Shown here: positions 39,251 to 47,172 of the stretch, piece after piece
Layout of the letters: every line of letters begins with the position of its first letter
How positions within the stretch are numbered: position 1 is the first letter of the stretch
Assembly (NCBI RefSeq): GCF_040438645.1
Contig: NZ_CP159253.1
Coordinates: forward strand, 1,240,001-1,304,000
DNA: 64,000 bases
Reading direction: 5' to 3'
Source: Mesorhizobium sp. WSM2240
Lineage (GTDB): Bacteria > Pseudomonadota > Alphaproteobacteria > Rhizobiales > Rhizobiaceae
Translations under genes and position numbers: made by a program
Notes under the pieces: model-generated
Told to the model about the DNA's origin: nothing
Databases searched by the model: none
The model's input: only the letters and a program-made list of their open reading frames with translations

Positions 39251-39624
39251 CTAGAAGTGGAACCAAATCCAAACACGCCGACGACGGCAGCGGCGCCGCC
39301 AGCGACCATGCCAGCGAACTCGACGACAGTAACGTCTCCAAACCCGCCGACGACGGCGCCTGCGGCGGCGACGCCAGTGGCCGCGACGCCAGTGGTTGCG
39401 ACGCCAGTGGCGGCGACGCCGGCGGCCGCGGCGGTGCCTCACATCCTCTACCTCGGCGGGGGGGCGTCGCCCTCGATGATAGCCGGTTCGGGTGCATCAA
39501 TTTCGTCGAGTATCCGGTTACCGCTGGGTACGAAGGCATGCGCCGGCCGCGCCACGCTGGCAACGGCCGCCGTACCGGCAAGGCCAAGCAGTCCGGTCAG
39601 GAATAATCGTCGCTCCATTTTCAT
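39251..39624 (-). pseudogene. Tat-signal Arg/Trp/His-rich small protein, frameshifted at a G7 tract
   Basis: Frame one starts MKMERRLFLTGLLGLAG with a twin-arginine-like signal ending ARPAHA and runs to a stop at 39448. Frame two (39251-39442) encodes a continuation of HWRR repeats, VWRRYCRRVRWHGRWRRR and the end VWIWFHF. One extra C in the minus-strand run of seven (39458-39464) joins both into a single ~124-residue protein. GGAG precedes ATG 39624 and a terminator follows directly. Exported small proteins with such Arg/Trp tails occur in Mesorhizobium relatives, but their function is unknown. It may be a sequencing error, a decayed gene or slippage control. Confidence 0.65.
39369..39418. 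repeat. 15-bp tandem repeat coding HWRR units
   Basis: Three direct copies of a 15-bp unit (GCGACGCCAGTGG plus two variable bases on the plus strand) encode His-Trp-Arg-Arg plus one variable residue on the minus strand, inside the Arg/Trp-rich gene. Such repeats expand and contract by slippage. Confidence 0.75.
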
Positions 39625-39772
39625 GCTCCAATCACTGAGCAGCCCTTCCATCGGGAAAATAGAGGGGGTGGGGCGGAAGGCGAGGCGTTCGCCGCCGCGT
39701 AGGGTTAGCGAAAACGCATCTTGATGGGGCAAGCGTACTTGGAGTCCTGAAACGTAGAGGAAAGACGCTGGC

Positions 39773-40036
39773 CTACTCAGCTGCAGCGGGAGCCGGCGCG
39801 CCAGGAAGCGGAGGCTTGCCAACCATCCCGCCGTCCTGATTGAATAGCTCGGCGCTGTCGCGCCTCGGATTGTTGATCCGGCGGTCGGTGAGCCCCATCC
39901 AACCGTCGCCGCCCGAGATCGTGTCGGCGCCCCCTAGACCGCTGATTCGATCGCTTCCTCCCAATCCCCGGATCGTGTCGAGACCGTCGGTTCCGTTCAG
40001 GGTTTCGCTGGCATGAGTACCGGTGATGTTCGCCAT
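39773..40036 (-). CDS. very short RTX-type calcium-binding repeat protein
   Basis: 87 aa starting MANITGTHASETLNGTDG. Residues 5-45 form about three glycine/aspartate nonapeptides (GTDGLDTIRGLGGSDRISG, LGGADTISGGDG), the calcium-binding beta-roll motif of RTX exoproteins. The C-terminal half (INNPRRDSAELFNQDG then Pro/Ala) is not RTX-like. There is no signal peptide; RTX proteins usually use a type I exporter, none of which is here. At this size it may be a remnant of a larger protein. Start 40036 was chosen over 40087 because it opens the RTX pattern. Confidence 0.65.
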   Translation of the reverse strand: MANITGTHASETLNGTDGLDTIRGLGGSDRISGLGGADTISGGDGWMGLTDRRINNPRRDSAELFNQDGGMVGKPPLPGAPAPAAAE

Positions 40037-40168
40037 GGCCGAGCCTCTTGATATGCCCCGACGCTCCATCCCGTTAAACAGTAGCACAAATCACGATCAC
40101 GCGCTACCCGGCCAGCAACGCGCGCCACCCTCGCGAGGCCGGCTATTACTCCCGCAGTGACGAGCTTT

Positions 40169-41800
40169 CTAAAATAAGCTCCCTTGGCCGCCGCTGACCT
40201 TCGGTTTGTCCGCGGGTTTCGGCCGGGGGCGGGCGGCGGCATCGGCACTGGTGGCGATGGCGTTGGTCTTGCCGTCGGCGAATTCGATGCCAAGCGCGGC
40301 GCCCGGCGCCACATCGGCGGCGCGCCGCACCACAGCGCCGGAAACATCGGTCACCAGCGCGAAGCCGCGGGCCAGGATCGCCTTGTGCGACAGCGTCGAC
40401 AGCAGCCTGTCCGCCTGGGTCAGGCGGCCGCGAAGACGTTCGAGGCCGCGCATCGCGGTTTCGTCTTGCCGGCGCGTGGCGAGAGCCAGCCTGTCGCGCG
40501 CAGTTTTTGCCGAGCGCAACAGCGGCTGGATGGAGATGCGCGGCTGCAGGGACTGCAGCCGCTTCTTCTTGAGCGCGAGCGCGGCGTCCGCGCATCGCGG
40601 CAGTTGTGACGCTGATCGCAGCAATCGCGCCCGGCTTTCGCGAGCTATGCCGCGCAACGCCGCCTGCGACCGCAGCAGGTCCCGGTCGGTCAGCCTGCGC
40701 CATTCCCCGATCCGCCGCGACAGCGTGGCGGCCGACAGCCGGACGCCGCCGAGCCGCGCCCGCTTGCGCTCGGTGCTGACGATCAGCGCGCGCGAGAGCC
40801 GGGTCGTCGCCTCGTCGAAATGCCGCCTGGGCAGCGCCAGAAGCTGGTCGGGCGAGGGCAGGGCGCGCGCGGCCGCCCTCATCGCCTGCCGCTTGCGCTC
40901 GAAATTGCGCGAGGCGCCGGCCTTCAGCCGGGCGGCGAGGCTCGCCAGATTAGCCTCGAGCTCAGCCTTCACCGGCACGGCGATTTCGGCCGCGCCGGTC
41001 GGCGTCGGCGCTCGCATGTCGGCGACGAAATCGACCAGCGTCCAGTCGGTCTCGTGGCCGACCGCCGAGATCACCGGGATGCCGGACGCAGCCACGGCGC
41101 GCGCCAGCGCCTCGTCGTTGAAGCCCCAGAGATCTTCCAGACTGCCGCCGCCGCGCGCCACGATCAGCACGTCCGGGCGTGGAACCGGCCCATCTGCGGC
41201 AAGCGCGTTGAAGCCGTTGATGGCGGCCGCGACCTCCGCGCCGGAGGTCTCGCCCTGCACGCGCACCGGCCAGACCAGCACATGCAGCGGAAAGCGGTCC
41301 TTGATACGATGTATGATGTCGCGGATTACCGCGCCGGTCGGCGAGGTCACCACGCCGATCACCTTCGGCATGAACGGCAGACGCCGCTTGCGAGACGCTT
41401 CGAACAGGCCCTCGGCGGCGAGCTTGCGCTTGCGTTCTTCGAGCAGCGCCATCAGCGCGCCTGCGCCGGCAGGCTCAAGATTGTCGATGACGATCTGGTA
41501 GTTCGATTTGCCGGGATAGGTGGTCAGCCGGCCGGTGGCGATGACCTCCATGCCTTCTTCGGGGCGGAATTTGAGGCGGGCCATCGCCGTCTTCCACACC
41601 ACCGCATCGAGCCGGGCGCGGTCGTCCTTCAGGCAGAAATAGGCGTGGCCGGAGGAATGCGGCCCGCGATAGCCGGAGATCTCGCCGCGCACCCGGACAT
41701 TGCCGAATGCGTCCTCGACGGTCCGCTTCAGCGCGCCGGAGATCTCGCTTACCGTGTATTCGGCGGCGTTGGTTTTCGATTCGGTGAAGAAGTCGCTCAT
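40169..41800 (-). CDS. xseA: exodeoxyribonuclease VII large subunit
   Basis: 543 aa. The N-terminal OB-fold (residues ~10-105, [38 protein letters not shown]) and the catalytic domain ([22 protein letters not shown] near 140; [27 protein letters not shown] near 205; [28 protein letters not shown] near 240) are clear. The C-terminal half is a long coiled coil ending in the conserved [11 protein letters not shown] segment. It degrades single-stranded DNA with XseB, which is not in the window. Start 41800 (MSDFFTES) gives the family N-terminus. Confidence 0.95.
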   Translation of the reverse strand: MSDFFTESKTNAAEYTVSEISGALKRTVEDAFGNVRVRGEISGYRGPHSSGHAYFCLKDDRARLDAVVWKTAMARLKFRPEEGMEVIATGRLTTYPGKSNYQIVIDNLEPAGAGALMALLEERKRKLAAEGLFEASRKRRLPFMPKVIGVVTSPTGAVIRDIIHRIKDRFPLHVLVWPVRVQGETSGAEVAAAINGFNALAADGPVPRPDVLIVARGGGSLEDLWGFNDEALARAVAASGIPVISAVGHETDWTLVDFVADMRAPTPTGAAEIAVPVKAELEANLASLAARLKAGASRNFERKRQAMRAAARALPSPDQLLALPRRHFDEATTRLSRALIVSTERKRARLGGVRLSAATLSRRIGEWRRLTDRDLLRSQAALRGIARESRARLLRSASQLPRCADAALALKKKRLQSLQPRISIQPLLRSAKTARDRLALATRRQDETAMRGLERLRGRLTQADRLLSTLSHKAILARGFALVTDVSGAVVRRAADVAPGAALGIEFADGKTNAIATSADAAARPRPKPADKPKVSGGQGSLF

Positions 41801-41924
41801 CGGGGGATTGGTGCTGCTCCAGGGCTCGGGGTCAAGGGCATTCGGCCCCATCTATCGTTTGCCTCAATGGTTCGATCAGAAGAATTGGATGGACCGCGAG
41901 GCAGACACGGGCATAGGCAAGGCC

Positions 41925-42884
41925 ATGACCGCACGAACCGACACCATCGACGCAGCCCCTGCTCGCCCTGCCGCGAGGCCCGCAAGCGCCGACCAGCCGT
42001 TCCAGCCGCTCGACTACGGCCTCTACGCGCTGACCGTCGTCGCCTGGAGCGCGTCGTGGTTCGCCATCGAGTTGCAAATCGGCAGCGGCGTCTCCAACGA
42101 GGTCAATCTGGTCTGGCGTTTCGCCATCGCCACGGTGCTGATGTTCGCATGGGCGGCCTTTTCCGGCCGCCGGCTGCGCTTTTCGATTGCCGATCATCTG
42201 CGCTTTGCCGCGCTCGGCGTCCTGATCTTCTCGTCCAACTTCCTGTTCTTCTACTACGGCGCCGGCTATCTGGTCAGCGGCCTTCTGTCGGTCGTGTTCT
42301 CGCTGGCCTCGGTCATCAACATGCTGCTCGGCGCGCTCGTCATGCGCGAGCGCCCGTCGCCGCGCATTCTCGCCGGCGGCCTGATCGGCTTTGCCGGCAT
42401 CGCGCTGATGTTCTTTCCGGAGATCGCGGCTCATGGCCTATCCGGCGGAACGATGACGGGGCTCTTGCTTTGCCTCTGCGGTACGCTGAGCTTCTGCGCC
42501 GGCAATCTGGTCTCGGCGTCCAACCAGCGCCGCAGCTTGCCGCTGGTTTCGACCAGCGCCTGGGGTATGCTTTACGGCACGCTGTGGTCGGGTTTTCTGG
42601 CCTTCCTGATGGGAAAACCGTTCATCATCGACCTAAGCGTTTCCTATATCGGGTCGCTGATCTTCCTTGCCGTCATCTCGACGGTGATGGCGTTCGCCGC
42701 CTATCTCACCCTGCTCGGCCGCATCGGCGCGGCGCGCGCCGGCTACGCCACGGTCATCTTCCCGGTATTCGCGCTGCTCATCTCGACGGCGCTGGAAGGC
42801 TATGCCTGGACGGCCTACGCGATCCTCGGCCTAGCCTTCGTCGCCGCAGGCAACGTGCTGGTCATCCGCGGTGGAAGACGTTGA
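41925..42884 (+). CDS. EamA/DMT family transporter
   Basis: 319 aa; after a ~35-residue hydrophilic Ala/Pro-rich N-terminus come ten hydrophobic segments in two EamA repeats (LTVVAWSASWFAIELQIG... and the second beginning MTGLLLCLCGTLSFCAGNLVSA). Exporter of unknown metabolite. The start is uncertain: ATG 41889 adds 12 residues. Divergent from xseA and tail to tail (1 bp) with the antitoxin gene. Confidence 0.86.
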   Translation: MTARTDTIDAAPARPAARPASADQPFQPLDYGLYALTVVAWSASWFAIELQIGSGVSNEVNLVWRFAIATVLMFAWAAFSGRRLRFSIADHLRFAALGVLIFSSNFLFFYYGAGYLVSGLLSVVFSLASVINMLLGALVMRERPSPRILAGGLIGFAGIALMFFPEIAAHGLSGGTMTGLLLCLCGTLSFCAGNLVSASNQRRSLPLVSTSAWGMLYGTLWSGFLAFLMGKPFIIDLSVSYIGSLIFLAVISTVMAFAAYLTLLGRIGAARAGYATVIFPVFALLISTALEGYAWTAYAILGLAFVAAGNVLVIRGGRR

Positions 42885-42885
42885 A

Positions 42886-43185
42886 CTAGGCAGCCTCTGC
42901 GTCTTCCGCTTTCAAGGTCAGTTTGAAGCCAAGCGAATTTAGGACGCCCAGAAAAGTCGTGAGTCTGGGGTCGCCTGTTGGTCCCAGCGCTTTGTAGAGG
43001 GCCGCCCGTGTAACCCCTGTCCCGCGCGCCACATCCGTTATTCCGCGCGCCCGAGCGATCGTCCCGAGCGCGGTTGCAATATAGGTAGCATCACCGCTTT
43101 CAAGCGCATCAGCGAGGAGCTCGGCCTGGGCTTCCGGCTCGCGCAGATACTGAGCGGCGTCGAAGGGAATGGTTTCGGTTCTCAT
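42886..43185 (-). CDS. HigA-like antitoxin (addiction-module antidote)
   Basis: 99-aa protein. An N-terminal partner-binding segment (YLREPEAQAELLADALESGDATYIATALGTIARARG) is followed by a helix-turn-helix (ITDVARGTGVTRAALYKALG, about residues 50-70), as in antidote proteins paired with Gp49/RelE-like toxins. The start ATG shares one base with the toxin stop (TGATG). It would bind the toxin and repress the operon. Confidence 0.9.
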   Translation of the reverse strand: MRTETIPFDAAQYLREPEAQAELLADALESGDATYIATALGTIARARGITDVARGTGVTRAALYKALGPTGDPRLTTFLGVLNSLGFKLTLKAEDAEAA

Positions 43186-43520
43186 CACATATCGTCCTTC
43201 AAGCCTCTGGCCAGCGTCTTTGCCAAGGCGATGTCGCGATCCTGCTGCCGCTTGTCTCCACCGCATAAAAGCACGATCAGAGTTCGCCCTCGCTGGGTGA
43301 GGTACAAACGGTAGCCGGGACCGTAGTCCACTCGAAGCTCGCTGATCCCGCCACCTACCGGTTTGACATCGCCGAAGAGACCGGCCTCCAAGCGAACCAG
43401 ACGCTGTGCAATTCTGGTCACGGCGCGGCGATCCGCGAGACCGTCGAGCCATTTAGCGAACTCTCTGGTCTGCCGAATTTCGATCGTCGGAATTTTAGGC
43501 GCAGATACCTTGTTTGTCAA
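43185..43520 (-). CDS. HigB-like toxin (RelE/ParE superfamily, Gp49-like)
   Basis: 111-aa protein of the Gp49/HigB branch of RelE/ParE toxins, most of which cleave ribosome-bound mRNA. Family pattern: TIEIRQTREFAKWLDGL, RIAQRLVRLEAGLFGDVKPVGGGISELRVDYGPGYRLYLTQRG and LCGGDKRQQDRDIALAKTLA. Toxin-before-antitoxin order is that of higBA. The only upstream start codon is TTG 43520, 16 bp after the lysR stop. That TTG is also the first half of a TTGACA promoter hexamer. Confidence 0.88.
   Translation of the reverse strand: MTNKVSAPKIPTIEIRQTREFAKWLDGLADRRAVTRIAQRLVRLEAGLFGDVKPVGGGISELRVDYGPGYRLYLTQRGRTLIVLLCGGDKRQQDRDIALAKTLARGLKDDM
43492..43520 (-). promoter_or_regulatory. promoter inside the toxin 5' end
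   Basis: Minus-strand TTGACA (43515-43520), 17-bp spacer, TAAAAT (43492-43497): a near-consensus sigma70-type promoter lying over the first codons of the toxin gene. Transcripts from it would lack the toxin start codon but carry the antitoxin gene. A second possible -10, TATACT, lies just upstream of the start (43524-43529) and could serve the whole operon. Confidence 0.55.
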
Positions 43521-43536
43521 CTATAGTATACAGATG

Positions 43537-44508
43537 TTACCACCCCGGCAATATGTGGCTGGGCTTCAGCCGGCGGCCGCGAAGGGCGGCCATGGCGGCG
43601 AAGTCGAACGTGCCGGTCTCCTCGGCCGCAGGCACCGAAATGTTGTCGAGGCTTTCGGAAATATGCCGGGCGATCGCCTCGACGATGTCGGCGCGCGCGG
43701 TGTGGCCGCGCATAATGCCGATCTTGCACTCGGGCAACGTGCCGAAGCCGTCAGCTTCGCCCAGCACCCGCATGCCCGGCCGCAGCGCGCATTCCGGCAG
43801 GACGGAGATCGCCAGCCCTGAAAGCACGGCGGCGGTGATGACGGTCGCCGACCAGCTTGTGAACAGGATGCGGTATTCGCGGTTCATTTCGTCGAGCACG
43901 TCGCAGGCGGCGCGCCGCCAAATGCATGTCGGGCGCCCGAAGGCCAGCGGCAGGATTTCCTGCTCATGCGTGGCATGGTTGGCCGAACCAACCCACAGCA
44001 GCGGCTCGCGGCGCACCACCTCCGACTGCCCCTTGGCGTCGTCATGGGTGACCAGCGCCAGGTCGAGATGGCCGCGCTTTATATGCTCGACCAGGTTGAA
44101 GGTCGGCTCGCAGATGACGGTGAGTTCTACGCGCGGGTTGGAGCGGGAAAACCGCGCCATGATCTCGGGCAGGAAACGGTCGGCATAGTCATCCGGAGTG
44201 CCGATCCGGATCGTGCCTTCCAGCCGCCGGTCGTCGAATGCGGCCAGCGTCTCGCGGTTGAGGTGGATCATGCGCCGCGCGTAAGAAAGCAGCCTTTCGC
44301 CTTCCTCAGTCAGCTTGTTGGTACGGCCGTCCTTTTCGAACAGCGGCTTGCCGATGCGCTCTTCGAGGCGGCGCATCTGCATCGACACCGCCGACTGGGT
44401 GCGATGCACCTCCTCCGCGGCGCGGGTGAAGCTGCCGGTGTCGGCGATCATGATGAATGTCTGCAACTGGTCGAGATCGAGCGGCGCTGCCATGGGAATA
44501 TCCATCAT
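43537..44508 (-). CDS. LysR family regulator, VtlR/LsrB-like
   Basis: 323 aa. The N-terminal HTH (LDLDQLQTFIMIADTGSFTRAAEEVHRTQSAVSMQMRRLEERIGKPLF split here for length: residues ~9-55) is followed by the effector domain with RIGTPDDYADRFLPEIMARF near 100. This sequence type resembles VtlR (Brucella, Agrobacterium) and LsrB (Sinorhizobium), regulators of sRNAs, DUF1127 small proteins and redox or envelope genes. The assignment is by recalled similarity. It is divergent from a DUF1127 gene, a known type of VtlR target; two tandem ATGs at 44508/44505. Confidence 0.85.
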   Translation of the reverse strand: MMDIPMAAPLDLDQLQTFIMIADTGSFTRAAEEVHRTQSAVSMQMRRLEERIGKPLFEKDGRTNKLTEEGERLLSYARRMIHLNRETLAAFDDRRLEGTIRIGTPDDYADRFLPEIMARFSRSNPRVELTVICEPTFNLVEHIKRGHLDLALVTHDDAKGQSEVVRREPLLWVGSANHATHEQEILPLAFGRPTCIWRRAACDVLDEMNREYRILFTSWSATVITAAVLSGLAISVLPECALRPGMRVLGEADGFGTLPECKIGIMRGHTARADIVEAIARHISESLDNISVPAAEETGTFDFAAMAALRGRRLKPSHILPGW

Positions 44509-44669
44509 CCATGTTGATGCTAAAGATTAAAAACATTCGTTGGATTAATCAATGGCAGGAGAGCATTGTCGTAACGTCAACACGAGGCCTGTGATTTGCC
44601 CCCGGATCGCCGCGCTCCCGCGCTTTCCGACGGATTCATGCGCCCGCATTTTGAATGAGGAGACCAGAT

Positions 44670-44960
44670 ATGACTGCGCTCGATCACACGACCCAGACGA
44701 TGCACGCCGCAACCCGTCCGGCGGCTGTGACGCGCGTCGTAAACGCGGTCTCGGCCTTCTTTCGAACCTGGAAAAACCGTCGCGAATTCTATCGCCTCGG
44801 CGACATGTCGGATGCCGAACTCGCCGATATCGGCTTGACGCGCGCCGACCTGCATGTCGCAGTCGGCCTGCCTTTCGGCATCGATCCGACAGTGCGCCTT
44901 GGCGCGATCGTCCGGGCCCGCTCGGAATCCGTGGAAGACATGGCCCGCCGGATCTGCTGA
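44670..44960 (+). CDS. DUF1127 small protein
   Basis: 96-aa basic protein. The DUF1127 motif lies centrally: FFRTWKNRREFYRLGDMSDAELADIGLTRADL, about residues 30-62. Members are stress- or nutrient-regulated small arginine-rich proteins that in Agrobacterium and Rhodobacter affect RNA turnover and metabolism. GAGGAGA precedes ATG 44670. The VtlR-like regulator is divergent, 161 bp away, and a highly structured 3' region with a terminator follows. Confidence 0.9.
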   Translation: MTALDHTTQTMHAATRPAAVTRVVNAVSAFFRTWKNRREFYRLGDMSDAELADIGLTRADLHVAVGLPFGIDPTVRLGAIVRARSESVEDMARRIC

Positions 44961-44978
44961 ACCGGATCAGGAGTTTAC

Positions 44979-45058
44979 GCAGGCTCCCCCACTCCCAGCC
45001 GGTTTCCCACAACCGGCCAGCCTGCACATTGCCCGGCCTGCGAAGGCCGGGCTTTTTT
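44979..45058 (+). ncRNA. structured C-rich 3' region of the DUF1127 transcript
   Basis: Outer stem GCAGGCT/AGCCTGC (44979-44985, 45019-45025) encloses an unpaired CCCCCACTCCCA and an inner hairpin GCCGGTT-TCCCAC-AACCGGC (44998-45017). A terminator follows. The exposed CTCCC-type stretches resemble anti-Shine-Dalgarno loops of alphaproteobacterial sRNAs (AbcR, CcsR), and CcsR RNAs of Rhodobacter are processed from a DUF1127 mRNA. It lacks the exact CCTCCTCCC motif, so family membership is unproven. Confidence 0.5.
45031..45057 (+). terminator. intrinsic terminator after DUF1127
   Basis: GCCCGGCCT-GCGA-AGGCCGGGC followed by six T: a perfect 9-bp stem, plus-strand orientation, ending the DUF1127 transcript before the convergent hydrolase gene. 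Confidence 0.92.
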
Positions 45059-45086
45059 ATCAGCCGGCCCAGGGCGATCCGTAGCG

Positions 45087-45959
45087 CTATCGAGTGGGGA
45101 TGCGGCTGAGGAAATCACGCGTCAGGGTGACGATTTCCTCCAGATTCGTTTCCAGCGCCCAGTGGCCGGCGTCGAGCAGGTGCAACTCGGCATTTGGCAA
45201 ATCCCGCAGATAGGCGCGCGCTGATCCTTCCGGCATGTAGCCGTCCTGCGGTCCCCAGACGATGAGCGTCGGCGGCTGGTGTTCCCGAAGATAGGCCTGG
45301 TATTTTGGAAACCAGTTGAGGTTTTCCTTCAGCGCCGCGATCACGTCGACCGCGATCTCGCGCCGCTTGGGCGTCATCAGCGACCAGTGCAGTTTCCAGA
45401 GATCCGGCGGAATGCGCTCGGTCAGTTCGTCGCGAACATCGTTCAGGAATTCGTCTTTAAACCCTTCTTCGCTCACAGCGTCCGCGAGCTTGGCGCGTCC
45501 TTCCGGCGTCGGATTGCGCCAGTACTCCTCAAGCGGCGCGTATTTGGGGCCGAGTTGGTCCTCATAGATGTCGCCGTTCTGGATGATCAGCCCCGCGATG
45601 CGCTCCGGCGACCTGATGGCGAGCCGCAAGCCTATCTGTGAACCGAAATCGTGGAGATAGAGGACGTAACGCTCGATACCCAGCCTGGCCGAAAAATCGG
45701 CCAGGAATGCCGCGTAACCGTCGAAACTGTAGTCGAAATCCTCCGGCGTGTCGCTGTAGCCGCAGCCGGGAAAATCGGGCGCGATCAGGCGCCAACGGTC
45801 GGCCAGGAATGGCATGAAATTGCGGAACTCGTAGGACGAGCAAGGATAGCCGTGGGGCAGGAGGATGACGGGAGCGTCCGCCGGCCCAGCCTCGCGATAA
45901 AATGCGCCAAGTCCGTCAAGGTCGATCCGACGGTGCTTTACGATTGCCGAACTGTTCAA
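45087..45959 (-). CDS. alpha/beta hydrolase, epoxide hydrolase/dehalogenase-like
   Basis: 290 aa. Oxyanion region LLPHGYPCSSYEFRNFMPFL (near 35), APDFPGCGYSDTPE (near 65), and the nucleophile elbow LHDFGSQIGLR with Asp in place of Ser (near 105), which points to epoxide hydrolase or haloalkane dehalogenase-like chemistry. VWGPQDGYMP near 235 and DAGHWALETN near 263 complete the triad. The only suitable starts are TTG codons; 45959 has GGGGAT upstream, and a longer frame reaches TTG 46049. No linked pathway genes. Confidence 0.8.
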   Translation of the reverse strand: MNSSAIVKHRRIDLDGLGAFYREAGPADAPVILLPHGYPCSSYEFRNFMPFLADRWRLIAPDFPGCGYSDTPEDFDYSFDGYAAFLADFSARLGIERYVLYLHDFGSQIGLRLAIRSPERIAGLIIQNGDIYEDQLGPKYAPLEEYWRNPTPEGRAKLADAVSEEGFKDEFLNDVRDELTERIPPDLWKLHWSLMTPKRREIAVDVIAALKENLNWFPKYQAYLREHQPPTLIVWGPQDGYMPEGSARAYLRDLPNAELHLLDAGHWALETNLEEIVTLTRDFLSRIPTR

Positions 45960-46135
45960 GGTGACATCCCCAGCCGTTGTATCGGAATGCGAGCAACGGC
46001 GGGAGGGCGTCAGGGCATCTGCTTTGGCTCTGCCAGCCGCGCCCGCCAAACGTGCATCAAGGCGTGATGTTCCGGCCCGGGCGCGATCTCGGAGCGAGTT
46101 CGGCTAATATTCGAAGATTCAGTCCGGCAAACGCT

Positions 46136-47038
46136 CTACCTATGCCGGTCCATGCCCTTGGTGAACTGCTCGAAAATCGATTCCATGCTCTTCTGGTATT
46201 CGTCGCGCTGCTTGGCGCCGGTCTCGAACATCTCGCCGAAGAGGTCGTCATAGGGGTTGCGTGGCCGGCCGCTCGGGTTTTCACGCGGCTGGGACTTTTG
46301 TTGCGGCTGCGGTTCGGGCTCCGGAGTGCGCTGCGCCTGTCCGCCGCCCAGCATCTGCTCGAAAATCTTGCCCAGCGGATTGTCGCCATAGGGGTTTTGC
46401 ACCTGTTCCGGTTGCCGGCGCTGCTGCTGTCCGCCGCCGCCGAACATGTCCTGCAGCACCTTGCCGAACGGATTGTCGAATGGGTTGGCCGGCTGCGCAT
46501 CCGGTCGTTGCTGCGGAGCAGGCGCGCCACCGCCCATCATGTCGCCGCCTTGCCGCATCATCTGCTCGATGATCTCGCCGAGCGGATTGGAGCCGCCCAT
46601 GCCGCCGGCCTGCATCTGGTTGGTGGATTGCTTGAACAGCCCGCCCATTATCATGGAGGCGATGACTGGCAGCATCTGCTTCAGCACGTCCTGGCCGATG
46701 CCGGTGGCCTGCGCCGCCTGCGCAGCGACCGCGCGGCTGAGTTCCTTCGAGCCGAACAAATGGCCGAGAATGCCGTTGCCTTCCGCGACGCCCTGCGGCG
46801 CGAAAGCCTTCTGCGCGTCCTCGAAATATTTGGCGTGCTGTCCCGAGGCCATCGCATTCAGGAATCCGGCGACGCCGTATGGATCGGAGGCGTTGCGCTT
46901 CAGCCCCTGCGAAAAAGCCGGCAGCAGCGCTTCGACCGCAAGCTCGGCCTGCTGCTGGGAGAGGTTGAACTGCCGCGCCAGAATTTCCATGCCGTGGCCG
47001 TTCTGGGCGTTGGCGAGCATGTCATATAGTGGGAGCAT
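46136..47038 (-). CDS. DUF937 domain protein
   Basis: 300 aa. Residues ~1-150 form the helical DUF937 domain (LARQFNLSQQQAELAVEALLPAFSQGLKRN...LGHLFGSKELSRAVAAQAAQATGIGQDVLKQMLPVIASMIMGGLF, here abbreviated in parts). The C-terminal half is low complexity, rich in Gln, Gly, Pro and Arg, with repeated short blocks like NPLGEIIEQMM, NPFGKVLQDMF and NPLGKIFEQML. No known function. Monocistronic between a hydrolase and gshA. Confidence 0.85.
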   Translation of the reverse strand: MLPLYDMLANAQNGHGMEILARQFNLSQQQAELAVEALLPAFSQGLKRNASDPYGVAGFLNAMASGQHAKYFEDAQKAFAPQGVAEGNGILGHLFGSKELSRAVAAQAAQATGIGQDVLKQMLPVIASMIMGGLFKQSTNQMQAGGMGGSNPLGEIIEQMMRQGGDMMGGGAPAPQQRPDAQPANPFDNPFGKVLQDMFGGGGQQQRRQPEQVQNPYGDNPLGKIFEQMLGGGQAQRTPEPEPQPQQKSQPRENPSGRPRNPYDDLFGEMFETGAKQRDEYQKSMESIFEQFTKGMDRHR

Positions 47039-47172
47039 CTTGTCCTCCTCGGAACTTCCGCCGGAGGGAGCGTAGTGGGTTTTCCATCAGGATTGAAGGG
47101 GAGACGACGGACCTGGCCGCCTCGGCCTGCGTGATCCCGACAACGGCGAGGCCGGAAAACGCTCCATCCACT

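Noticed and set aside
39369..39418. Direct repeats as a possible CRISPR array
   Set aside because: The 15-bp units are contiguous, have no spacers and encode a periodic HWRR peptide.
40820..42889. 689-codon plus-strand frame
   Set aside because: Runs antisense through xseA and then out of frame through the DMT transporter; both real genes have clear family motifs.
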